Assembly: GCA_019414325.1 (NCBI GenBank)
Contig: DXMG01000028.1
Span: 1 to 27,393, forward strand
Direction of reading: 5' to 3'
Source: Collinsella sp.
GTDB taxonomy: Bacteria > Actinomycetota > Coriobacteriia > Coriobacteriales > Coriobacteriaceae
Length of the DNA: 27,393 bases
How positions within the stretch are numbered: position 1 is the first letter of the stretch; every line of letters starts with the position of its first letter. Below the pieces are notes generated by a model, which was given only the letters and a program-made list of their open reading frames with translations, ran no database searches and was not told the origin of the DNA. This document shows, in pieces, positions 1 to 7,061 of the stretch. The translations under genes and the position numbers were made by a program.

Positions 1-21
1 ATCTAGAACGGAATGCCGTAT

Positions 22-1026
22 ATGAAAATCAATCACGCGATTCTGCATATCCTGGACTTTGACTCTGCCGTTAACGTTATGAGCCAGCGCGAGCTCGATA
101 TCGAAAGCCGTACCGTGCGCAACTTCGTGACCACGCATCTGCGCCGCGCACGAACCTCGGCCGACAATAAACGTGCCACGTTTGCCGAGAACTCTGCGTT
201 TGGCGGCGAGCTCAAGGGCTATTTCTTTGGCGAGCGCGAGTTCGTAGACCTGTCGCAGCAGATTGCGGAGTTCATCTCTTCCGAGCTCACCAAAGCCGAG
301 AAAGCCGAGTCCACCGACGTGCTCGTGGCCGATTTTGACGACGATGAGGATGCCCGCTGGTTTGCCGTGATGCTGCTGGGCTCCAAGCAGGCTTTTATGC
401 ACGAAGTGGGCCGCGAGGAGGGGGAGGTACGCAACGACATCGCGCGCCACTACGCCATTCTGCCGAACCCCTCGCAAAAGGTGCCGAGCTATGCCATCGT
501 GCGCGCGAGTACCATGGAGATCGGCTACGTGGACAAGAAGCGCAAGATTGCCGGCGAGGACCGTATGCTTATCCCCGATGGCCTGCTGCAGTGCGACACG
601 GGTGTATCGGGCAAGGAGGTCATCGACACCGTGACGCGTGTGGTCGAGGAAGTCGCCGAGGAGCATGGTGCCAATACGGCCGTGGCACTCGCCAAGGTTA
701 AGGTTGCCGTTGCCGAGAAGGTTGAGGATGACGAGGAGCTGCCGCCTTGGGATATCGTCGATGAGGTCTTTGAGGACGAGCCGGTTATCAAGGAGAACGT
801 GCGTGCGGCGCTGACCGAGGAGAAGGTGCCCGAGCGCGTGCCCGTGGAGCGCAAGCAGGTCGAACGCGCGGCCGTGCGCAATCACAAGATTCGTACCGAC
901 ACGGGCATCGAGATCAGCTTCCCGGCCGAGATGGGTTCGAACTCCGAGTATATCGAGTTCGTCAACGAGCCCAACGGCCTCATCTCCATCGAGCTCAAAA
1001 ACATCGGGTCAATTGAGAATCGATAA
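22..1026 (+). CDS. NdpA/YejK-like nucleoid-associated protein
   Basis: This 334-residue protein resembles the 37-kDa nucleoid-associated family (NdpA/YejK, NA37), known to bind DNA in the nucleoid. The opening MKINHAILHILD matches the family N-terminus, and an acidic Glu/Asp-rich middle (about residues 85-120 and 215-260) precedes a basic tail ending in the family-like FVNEPNGLISIELKNI. The first possible ATG is at 13, but the ATG at 22 fits the family start and has a GGA element 9 bases before it, so I prefer 22. The gene stands alone on this strand and is followed by a strong terminator. The upstream region is cut by the window edge. Family assignment is by recognition of pattern, with no search behind it; the cellular role in Coriobacteriia is not established here. 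Confidence 0.8.
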   Translation: MKINHAILHILDFDSAVNVMSQRELDIESRTVRNFVTTHLRRARTSADNKRATFAENSAFGGELKGYFFGEREFVDLSQQIAEFISSELTKAEKAESTDVLVADFDDDEDARWFAVMLLGSKQAFMHEVGREEGEVRNDIARHYAILPNPSQKVPSYAIVRASTMEIGYVDKKRKIAGEDRMLIPDGLLQCDTGVSGKEVIDTVTRVVEEVAEEHGANTAVALAKVKVAVAEKVEDDEELPPWDIVDEVFEDEPVIKENVRAALTEEKVPERVPVERKQVERAAVRNHKIRTDTGIEISFPAEMGSNSEYIEFVNEPNGLISIELKNIGSIENR

Positions 1027-1053
1027 ACTGCGCTTGGGCGCTGCTGAAAAACA

Positions 1054-1088
1054 AAGGCCGAAGCCTCGGATGAGGGCTTCGGCCTTTT
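1054..1088. terminator. Bidirectional rho-independent terminator
   Basis: AAAGGCCGAAGCC (1054-1066) pairs with GGCTTCGGCCTTT (1074-1086), with an 8-base loop, followed by a T run on the + strand. The minus strand also has TTTGTTTTT after the stem. It ends the nucleoid protein gene and may also stop the dap operon coming from the right. Confidence 0.9.
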
Positions 1089-1122
1089 TACTTGGGGCTT
1101 AATTACGCCACTGGTTGAACAT

Positions 1123-1240
1123 ACGTCAGCGAAAACGCCCCAGAGCGAGCAAGGTGACGTGAAAGAGGAGGGCATTGACCTTTTTGTCATGCCCGACGAT
1201 TGAACGTCAGATTGCCGCTCTGGGCCGTTTGCAGCGTCGA
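1123..1240. repeat. Nested inverted-repeat element (copy A), possible structured RNA
   Basis: Outer arms CCCAGAGCG (1139-1147) and CGCTCTGGG (1216-1224) extend outward imperfectly (GCGAAAACG against CGTTTGC). Inside lies a 6-bp stem TGACGT (1155-1160)/ACGTCA (1204-1209), then GAAAGAGGA (1161-1169), a hairpin GGGCAT/ATGCCC (1170-1175/1189-1194) with GAC/GTC on top, and GACGATTGA (1195-1203). The element sits between the nucleoid-gene terminator and the 3' end of dapH. The internal-loop sequences recur in the second copy at 22965-23063. I do not know its function or family. Confidence 0.65.
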
Positions 1241-1272
1241 CTAGTTGCGCGGTTTGGTAAAACTGCGCAGCC

Positions 1273-1992
1273 CTAGAGTTGACGTAAGCCCTCTTCCAGG
1301 CCGGTCTTGCTGTCGGTCTTCTCGTCGCGCATCTTGATGACGCGGGCGGGGACACCGGCCACGACGGCACCGGCGGGGACGTCCTCGACGCACACGGCGC
1401 CGGCGGCAACGACAGCGCCCTTGCCTACGTGCACGCCCTCCAGGACCACGGCATTGGCGCCGATCATAACGTCGTCCTCGATGATGACGGGCGTGGCACT
1501 GGCGGGCTCCACGACGCCTGCCAGCACGGTGCCGGCGCCGATGTGGCAGTTCTTGCCCACGGTGGCGCGGCCGCCCAGCACAGCGCCCATGTCGATCATG
1601 GAGCCTTCGCCAATGACGGAGCCGATGTTGATGATGGCGCCCATCATGATGACGGCGCGATCGCCAATCTCGACACGGTCGCGGATGATCGCGCCCGGCT
1701 CGATGCGGGCGTTGATACCCTTGAGGTCGAGCATGGGCACGGCGGAGTTGCGGCAGTCGTTCTCTACGTCGTAGTAGTCGATGGAGTCGGCGTTGGCGTC
1801 GAGGAGTGCCTTGAGCTCATCCCAGTCACCAAAGACGGTCTTGCCACGACGACCGCCGTAGACGTGCGCATTGCCCCACTGGACCTTCATGCCCGGCTTT
1901 TCGCGCACGTACAGTTTGACGGGCGTTTTCTTGGGCGCGGTTGCGATGTAGTTGATAATCTCCTGTGCATTCATCTCGGCTGCATTACTCAT
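1273..1992 (-). CDS. dapH: 2,3,4,5-tetrahydropyridine-2,6-dicarboxylate N-acetyltransferase
   Basis: DapH acetylates tetrahydrodipicolinate with acetyl-CoA, committing the lysine/diaminopimelate route to its acetylase branch; it is cytosolic. The 239-residue length is normal. An N-terminal region (about 1-90) is followed by left-handed beta-helix hexapeptide repeats from about 95 to 215 (for example IGDRAVIMMGAIINIG and GKNCHIGAGTVLAG), ending with the usual AGVPARVIK. It is last in the lysA-dapA-dapB-dapH operon, 39 bases after dapB. AAAGGAG lies 9 bases before the ATG at 1992; a second ATG six codons in (MNAQEII) is less likely. Having DapH rather than DapD (succinylase) fits the divergent M20 deacetylase at 5455. 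The N-acetyl-DAP aminotransferase is not in the window. Confidence 0.93.
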   Translation of the reverse strand: MSNAAEMNAQEIINYIATAPKKTPVKLYVREKPGMKVQWGNAHVYGGRRGKTVFGDWDELKALLDANADSIDYYDVENDCRNSAVPMLDLKGINARIEPGAIIRDRVEIGDRAVIMMGAIINIGSVIGEGSMIDMGAVLGGRATVGKNCHIGAGTVLAGVVEPASATPVIIEDDVMIGANAVVLEGVHVGKGAVVAAGAVCVEDVPAGAVVAGVPARVIKMRDEKTDSKTGLEEGLRQL

Positions 1993-2031
1993 TTGCTGTC
2001 TCTCCTTTGAGTGGATCCGGTTGATACCTGG

Positions 2032-2772
2032 TTAGGCAAACATGACCTGGTCGAACGTATAGAAGCCAGGCTCGCGGGTGACGAGCTTCTGCGCGGCTGC
2101 CAGGGCGCCGTTGACGAAGATCTGACGGCTCGTGGCGCGGTGCGTGAGCGTGACCTCCTCGTCCTGGCCGAAAAAGCTTACCTCGTGCACGCCGGCGACG
2201 GTGCCGCCGCGCAGCGAGTGCATGCCGATCTCCTTGGGGTCGCGCGCGCCGCACATGCCCTCGCGGCCATAGACGGGGTGGTAGCCTGCCTCGGGCTCGG
2301 CTTCGACGACGGCGTCGAGCAACAACTTGGCGGTGCCGCTGGGGGCGTCGACCTTTTGATTATGGTGCGTCTCGACGATTTCGCAGTCAAAGCCGGGCAG
2401 CTCGCGCGTGGCCTGGGCAACCAGATGGCGCAGGGCGGCGATACCGATAGAGTAGTTGCCCGAGTGCATAACACGGGCGTTCTGACCCAGCTCGCGCAGG
2501 CGATCCACCTGCTCGGGCGTATAGCCCGTGGTGCCGGAAACGAGTGCGGCACCCGTGCGCTCGACATAGGCGACAACGGCATCGAAGGTCACGACGTTCG
2601 AGAAGTCGATGATTACATCGGCGGCCGGTGCGCTCTCGAGCTCGGACAAGTCGAAGCCGATCTGGGCGACGATGTCAAAAACGGGCTCTCCAGCGGTGTT
2701 GACAATGCCCTCGGCGGTGGTGCGGATGAGCGAGCCCATGCGGCCCGTTCCCATAATGACGGTCTTAATCAA
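2032..2772 (-). CDS. dapB: 4-hydroxy-tetrahydrodipicolinate reductase
   Basis: DapB reduces the DapA product to tetrahydrodipicolinate using NAD(P)H. The 246-residue protein starts with the nucleotide-binding VIMGTGRMGSLI. It contains the catalytic and substrate-binding block ETHHNQKVDAPSGTA around residues 145-160, and the family C-terminal segment LRGGTVAGVHEVSFFG. Its ATG at 2772 overlaps the end of the upstream dapA frame by 8 bases, indicating translational coupling, and dapH follows after 39 bases. The spacing and shared strand put it in the lysine-riboswitch operon. Nothing unusual in length or key residues. Confidence 0.95.
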   Translation of the reverse strand: MIKTVIMGTGRMGSLIRTTAEGIVNTAGEPVFDIVAQIGFDLSELESAPAADVIIDFSNVVTFDAVVAYVERTGAALVSGTTGYTPEQVDRLRELGQNARVMHSGNYSIGIAALRHLVAQATRELPGFDCEIVETHHNQKVDAPSGTAKLLLDAVVEAEPEAGYHPVYGREGMCGARDPKEIGMHSLRGGTVAGVHEVSFFGQDEEVTLTHRATSRQIFVNGALAAAQKLVTREPGFYTFDQVMFA

Positions 2773-3655
2773 GCAGACCAGCTCCTTTCAGAGCATCGGT
2801 AAGTGCGGAGCGCGTGTCGTCTGCCATGGGGCACAGCGGCATGCGGTAGTTTGCCTCGATCATACCCATCTGGGCGAGTGCTTCCTTGACGGGGATGGGG
2901 TTGACCTCGCTAAAGAGGGCATTGATGAGCGGCTGGCCGGCAATCTGGATATCGCGGGCGCGCTCCACGTCGCCGTCCAGATAGGCGCGGCACATGTCGT
3001 GCACGAGCTGCGGCTGAACGTCGGCCCACACGCTGATGGTGCCCGAAGCGCCCAGGCTCATGAGCGGCACGGTGAGGGCGTCCTCGCCCGAGTACATGCG
3101 GAAGTCGTCGGACAGCAGGTGGGCGATCTTGGCCGCGTAGGCGACGTTGCCCGAGGCTTCCTTAATACCCATGATGTTGGGATGTGCGGCCAGGCGCTCT
3201 ACGTTGCGCTCGCTGATGCCGCAGCCGCAACGGCCGGGGATGTTGTACAGGATGCAGGGGATGTCCACGGCATCGGCGACGGTCTTAAAGTGCTGGTAGA
3301 TGCCCTCTTCGTTGGACTTGTTGTAGTAGGGGGTGATGAGCAGCAGGCCGTCGGCTCCCATGCCCTGGTAGGTGAGCGACTTGGTGAGCATCGTCTGCGT
3401 GGAGTTGGAGCCCGAGCCGGCGATGACAGGGACGCGTCCTGCAACATGCTTGACCACGGCGGCGACGACGGAGTTGTCCTCGTCATCGGTCATCGTGGCG
3501 CTCTCGCCGGTGGTGCCCAGGGTGAGGATGGCGTCGGTGCCGTTTTGCAGGTGGAAATCGATAAGGCGCTCGAGTGCGTCAAAGTCGACGCTGCCGTCCT
3601 TTTTAAACGGCGTAACAAGGGCGACGATTGAGCCCTCGAGATTGCGGATGTCCAT
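2765..3655 (-). CDS. dapA: 4-hydroxy-tetrahydrodipicolinate synthase from internal start
   Basis: This is the DapA half of the longer frame, read from its internal ATG. From here the product is 296 residues, the usual DapA length, beginning MDIRNLEGSIVALVTPF as the family does. AAGGAG stands 6 bases before the ATG, a near-ideal ribosome site. The active residues (numbered in this product) are Tyr137 in YNIPGR and Lys165 in IKEASG. I list it separately because the cell may make free DapA, the fusion, or both; the DNA cannot decide. Confidence 0.65.
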   Translation of the reverse strand: MDIRNLEGSIVALVTPFKKDGSVDFDALERLIDFHLQNGTDAILTLGTTGESATMTDDEDNSVVAAVVKHVAGRVPVIAGSGSNSTQTMLTKSLTYQGMGADGLLLITPYYNKSNEEGIYQHFKTVADAVDIPCILYNIPGRCGCGISERNVERLAAHPNIMGIKEASGNVAYAAKIAHLLSDDFRMYSGEDALTVPLMSLGASGTISVWADVQPQLVHDMCRAYLDGDVERARDIQIAGQPLINALFSEVNPIPVKEALAQMGMIEANYRMPLCPMADDTRSALTDALKGAGLLD

Positions 3656-5074
3656 GTTCTTCTCCTTCGCGTCCGCGATCTGGATGCGTTTGTTCCATTG
3701 GGCGGCGACTGTCAGGCGCTCGTCTTGGGCGCGACGGCGGGCACTTTCGGCGCGCGACTTGGCCAGCAGCTCTCGGCCGCTCGGCAGCACGTCGAGCGTG
3801 GCAAAATAATCGCCCGGGCGCTCGGCGCGGCGGATGAGGTCGGCTGAGCCATCGGGACGCAGCAGGACCTCGGCGGAGCGCAGCCGTCCGTTGTAGTTGT
3901 AGCCCATGGAGTAGCCATGCGCGCCGGTATCGTGGATCACGAGCACATCGCCCATGTCGATCTGCGGTAGCTCGCGGTCGATGGCGAACTTGTCGTTGTT
4001 CTCGCATAGGTTGCCCGTGATGTCGTAGGTGTCCGTGACGGGCGCTGTGGTCTTGTCGTCGCCACCCGGCTGACCCATTACCGTAATGTGGTGGTAGGCG
4101 CCGTACATGGCAGGACGGATCAGATCGACGGCGCTTGCGTCGACACCGATATAGTCCTTGTAGATCTGCTTTTCGTGGATAGCCTTGGTGACCAGGCAGC
4201 CGTAGGGCCCCATCATAAAGCGGCCCATCTCGGTGCAGATGGCCACATCGCCCATACCGGCGGGAACCAGGATTTCGTCGTAGGCCGCGTGCACCCCCTC
4301 GCCGATGGCGTGAATGTCGTTGGCCTGCTGCTCGGGCAGATAGGGGATGCCGACGCCGCCGGACAGATTGATGAAGGCGACATGTGCACCGGTCTCGCGC
4401 TCCAGGCGCACGGCAAGCTCAAAGAGGATGCGCGCGAGCTTGGGGTAGTAGTCGTTGGTGACGGTGTTGCTGGCAAGGAATGCGTGGATGCCAAAGTCCT
4501 CGGCGCCTTTGGCTTTGAGCATGTGGAAGGCCTCGAAGAGCTGCTCGGTGGTCATGCCGTATTTGGAGTCGCCGGGGTTATCCATGATGCCGTTGGAGAG
4601 CTGGAACAGGCCGCCCGGATTAAAGCGGCAGCTGACCGTCTTGGGGATGGGGCCCGCGACGCGCTCAAAGAACTCGATGTGGCTGATGTCGTCAAAGTTG
4701 ACGATGGCGCCCAATTTGTCGGCGAGCTCAAAGTCCGCTGCCGGCGTGTCGTTGGACGAGAACATGATGTCGTGTCCCGTGATGCCCAGCGAGCGGGCGA
4801 TCATGAGCTCGGTATAGCTCGAGCAATCGCAGCCGCAACCGTATTCGTTGAGAATGGAGATGAGCGCCGGGTTGGGATTTGCCTTGACGGCAAAGTATTC
4901 CTTAAAGCCTGGGTTCCATGCAAAGGCATCGCGCACCTCTTGCATGTTGCGGCGGATGCCCGCCTCGTCATATAGATGAAACGGCGTGGGGAACTGCTCG
5001 ACGATATGCTCGAGCGTCTCCTTGTCCACAAACGGCTGCTTGGCCGCATATGCCTCGTTGGGAGTCAATGCCAT
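2765..5074 (-). CDS. Fused diaminopimelate decarboxylase and 4-hydroxy-tetrahydrodipicolinate synthase (LysA-DapA)
   Basis: One uninterrupted 769-residue frame holds two enzymes of one pathway. Residues about 1-440 are a PLP-dependent diaminopimelate decarboxylase (last step to lysine): Lys64 in YFAVKANPN is the expected PLP lysine, with GNLCENNDKFA and the C-terminal HGYSMGYNYNGRLRSAEVL. Residues 474-769 are DapA, which joins pyruvate and aspartate semialdehyde: LGTTGES, Tyr610 in YNIPGR and Schiff-base Lys638 in IKEASG. A charged linker (about 440-473) joins them. The linker also encodes AAGGAG six bases before the DapA ATG at 3655, so DapA may additionally be made alone. The ATG at 5074 has GAGG 10 bases upstream and follows a lysine riboswitch. 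A single-base error removing a lysA stop would give the same picture; another frame has TGA in the linker. Confidence 0.8.
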   Translation of the reverse strand: MALTPNEAYAAKQPFVDKETLEHIVEQFPTPFHLYDEAGIRRNMQEVRDAFAWNPGFKEYFAVKANPNPALISILNEYGCGCDCSSYTELMIARSLGITGHDIMFSSNDTPAADFELADKLGAIVNFDDISHIEFFERVAGPIPKTVSCRFNPGGLFQLSNGIMDNPGDSKYGMTTEQLFEAFHMLKAKGAEDFGIHAFLASNTVTNDYYPKLARILFELAVRLERETGAHVAFINLSGGVGIPYLPEQQANDIHAIGEGVHAAYDEILVPAGMGDVAICTEMGRFMMGPYGCLVTKAIHEKQIYKDYIGVDASAVDLIRPAMYGAYHHITVMGQPGGDDKTTAPVTDTYDITGNLCENNDKFAIDRELPQIDMGDVLVIHDTGAHGYSMGYNYNGRLRSAEVLLRPDGSADLIRRAERPGDYFATLDVLPSGRELLAKSRAESARRRAQDERLTVAAQWNKRIQIADAKEKNMDIRNLEGSIVALVTPFKKDGSVDFDALERLIDFHLQNGTDAILTLGTTGESATMTDDEDNSVVAAVVKHVAGRVPVIAGSGSNSTQTMLTKSLTYQGMGADGLLLITPYYNKSNEEGIYQHFKTVADAVDIPCILYNIPGRCGCGISERNVERLAAHPNIMGIKEASGNVAYAAKIAHLLSDDFRMYSGEDALTVPLMSLGASGTISVWADVQPQLVHDMCRAYLDGDVERARDIQIAGQPLINALFSEVNPIPVKEALAQMGMIEANYRMPLCPMADDTRSALTDALKGAGLLD

Positions 5075-5145
5075 GTCCCGTAAACCTCGCTATCCAGACG
5101 GCGCCATCTGCGCATCGAATCCGCATAGCGTGGACCCAATGTCCG

Positions 5146-5303
5146 GATAGCGCTCCTGCATTGCTGCAGACAGTCCTGCGGGTGTTTCCCGCAGGCCCAC
5201 CAGGTTGTTCGTGCCCGAAAAGCCCAGTTCGGCGGGTTTCGCCTCCCCACGGGGTCAAAGCCTGCCGGCTCGCCCGCGGTTCTTCGTGCCCGCGCCTCTA
5301 TCA
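5146..5303 (-). promoter_or_regulatory. Lysine riboswitch (L-box) aptamer
   Basis: Read on the minus strand, P1 pairs GATAG (5302-5298) with CTATC (5150-5146). Conserved L-box core blocks appear in order: TGATAGAGGCGCG, then GGGAGGCG...CGCCGAACTGGG, a strong hairpin CCTGCGGG/CCCGCAGG, ACTGTC, and GGAGCGCTATC closing P1. These match the known lysine riboswitch layout in sequence and spacing. It lies 71 bases before the start of lysA-dapA and should make the operon respond to lysine. No clear U-rich terminator follows, so control of translation is possible. On the minus strand CGCTATCC of P1 (5152-5145) is also complementary to GGATAGCG (5095-5088) beside the ribosome site. Confidence 0.9.
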
Positions 5304-5454
5304 AGTGGTAACGACCCTACCACGTTGCACTTTACCAAACAAGAGTATTCGTATATAACGTTTAAAAAATGCAGGGATATGCTGGAAATAAGGGTGCGGC
5401 AATCTTGCGGCACAATAAGATGGCAACTGGCGCGCACCTATGAAAGGAACCTTT

Positions 5455-6642
5455 ATGACCGAGCTCCAAGAACTCCGTCGCTATCGGCGCGACTTGCACA
5501 GGATCCCGGAGCTCGACTTCGATCTTCCACAGACTATCGCTTATATTGAGGGCGTGTTGAGGCCGCTCGCCTGCGAGGTGACCCATCCGTGTCCCAGCTG
5601 TGTCTGCGCTTTCTTCGATGCCGGTACGGACGCCGCGCATGCTACGGCGATTCGCGCCGACATGGATGCCCTGCCCATCGCGGAGGCAACGGGCGCGGCC
5701 TTTGCCTCGACGCATCCCGGCAAGATGCATGCGTGCGGTCACGACGGTCACATGGCCATGGCGCTCGCGGCGGCGACTTTTGTCGACCGAGCGGTTCGTG
5801 AGCAGCCGGGTGCCATCAAGCGCAACGTGCTCTTTGTGTTTCAGCCGGCCGAGGAAACGACCGGTGGCGCCAAGACGGTGTGTGAGAGCGGCGTATTCGA
5901 GCGCTATGGGGCAGATCGCATCTTCGGGTTCCACGTATGGCCCGACCTGCCTGCAAACACGTTGGCGAGCTGCTCCGGTCCATTGCTGGCGCGCTCGAGT
6001 GAGACGCACGTACGCATTCACGGGACAAGTATCCATATCGCCAAGACTTACGGCGTTCCCGTAAACGAATCACACGATGCGGCGCTGGCGGCTGCCAAGT
6101 TCTTGGTCGCCGAGCGCGAATTGATGGACGAGCTGGGCACCGACGAGCCCTGTATCGGCAAGTTTGGTCTGCTGCAGGCCGGTACCGTTTGCAATGCGGT
6201 GGCGGGGGAGGCCCATGTGGCCGGCAGCCTGCGTGTGTTTACAGACGACATGTTCGACCGTGCACGCGAGGGCGTGCACCGCGTGCTTGATGAGGCATGC
6301 GCTGCAACGGGCTGCACGTACGATCTCGACTTTGCCGAGGGCTATCCGCCGGTTGACAACGACCCCGAGCTATTTGCCAATGTCGCGCCTGCTTTGCCCG
6401 AGCTGCAGCTCGTGGATGAGCCTTTGCTGATTGCCGAGGACTTCGCTTTCTATCAGCGCCATCTGCCGGGTGTGTTCTTCTTGCTGGGCACGGGTGTGCC
6501 AGAGGGGCAAGAAAACCCGATTGACGCTGATGGCTGCCCAGCCTATGCGATGAGTGCCCTTCACACCGATACCGTGCTCTTTGACGAGGAAGTCCTGCTC
6601 AAAGGACTCGATGTCTACAAACGATTGCTTGGCTTGGAGTGA
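5455..6642 (+). CDS. M20D amidohydrolase, probable N-acetyl-diaminopimelate deacetylase
   Basis: A 395-residue M20 metallo-amidohydrolase of the hippurate/IAA-amino-acid hydrolase branch. Visible metal and catalytic elements are ADMDALPI, CGHDGH, QPAEE, the His of FGFHVWP, and the late AEDFAFYQ and ALHTDTVLFDEE. The segment GTSIHIAKTYGVPVNESHDAAL in the lid domain is longer than the usual form. The likely role, removing acetyl from N-acetyl-LL-diaminopimelate, is inferred: it is divergent from an operon that uses DapH, and such branches need this deacetylase. A general N-acyl amino acid hydrolase is the alternative. The ATG at 5455 is preferred over that at 5440 because AAAGGAA precedes it with 6-base spacing. 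The downstream membrane gene starts two bases after its stop. Confidence 0.82.
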   Translation: MTELQELRRYRRDLHRIPELDFDLPQTIAYIEGVLRPLACEVTHPCPSCVCAFFDAGTDAAHATAIRADMDALPIAEATGAAFASTHPGKMHACGHDGHMAMALAAATFVDRAVREQPGAIKRNVLFVFQPAEETTGGAKTVCESGVFERYGADRIFGFHVWPDLPANTLASCSGPLLARSSETHVRIHGTSIHIAKTYGVPVNESHDAALAAAKFLVAERELMDELGTDEPCIGKFGLLQAGTVCNAVAGEAHVAGSLRVFTDDMFDRAREGVHRVLDEACAATGCTYDLDFAEGYPPVDNDPELFANVAPALPELQLVDEPLLIAEDFAFYQRHLPGVFFLLGTGVPEGQENPIDADGCPAYAMSALHTDTVLFDEEVLLKGLDVYKRLLGLE

Positions 6643-6644
6643 CG

Positions 6645-6968
6645 ATGGAACGACGCCGATGGTCTGCCGTGTATAGTCCTGGTGGGTGCGGGTGCGGCTT
6701 GCTGCTGCTCCCGGTTATTGCTGTGAGCATTGGCGTGATGTTTGCGCTTGCTGGACTGGCAGCAGCGGCACTTGCGCTGTTGATTGTGGCCATTGGCGTG
6801 ACGATTTGGCTATGCCGTTCTCGCGAGCAACGCCGTGCCGACGGCAAGACCAATGTCGGCTGGGTCGTCTTCCTGATTATTGCGTACCCGCTGAGCATCA
6901 GTTACTTGGCGTTCTTTATCCTGCTGCTCATCAGCACCTTTACTGGGGAATCCGTCACGGTGGGGTAG
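6645..6968 (+). CDS. Small hypothetical membrane protein
   Basis: I do not recognise a family. The 107-residue product begins MERRRWSAVYSPGG, then has two close hydrophobic segments (about residues 17-57), a charged loop SREQRRADGKTN, and a third hydrophobic stretch (about 72-97). It would sit in the cytoplasmic membrane. The ATG at 6645 has GGAG five bases upstream, placed inside the end of the amidohydrolase gene, so translation is coupled to that gene. A bidirectional terminator follows. Whether it is related to amino-acid metabolism is unknown. Confidence 0.65.
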   Translation: MERRRWSAVYSPGGCGCGLLLLPVIAVSIGVMFALAGLAAAALALLIVAIGVTIWLCRSREQRRADGKTNVGWVVFLIIAYPLSISYLAFFILLLISTFTGESVTVG

Positions 6969-6997
6969 GCTTCGACAAGCTTCTTGAGGATGAAACG

Positions 6998-7038
6998 AAA
7001 AAGGGGTCGGATGGGCGCTTTGCCCATCCGACCCCTTT
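6998..7038. terminator. Bidirectional terminator between convergent genes
   Basis: AAAGGGGTCGGATGGGC (7000-7016) pairs perfectly with GCCCATCCGACCCCTTT (7022-7038), a 17-bp stem with a 5-base loop. The minus-strand transcript ends the stem with five U residues, so it suits the MFS gene best; it can also stop the small membrane gene. Confidence 0.93.
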
Positions 7039-7061
7039 CGCACGGTAGTTAATTCGGTCTC

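Noticed and set aside
4088..4975. A 295-codon plus-strand frame inside lysA
   Set aside because: Antisense shadow of the decarboxylase; no ribosome site or recognisable domain.
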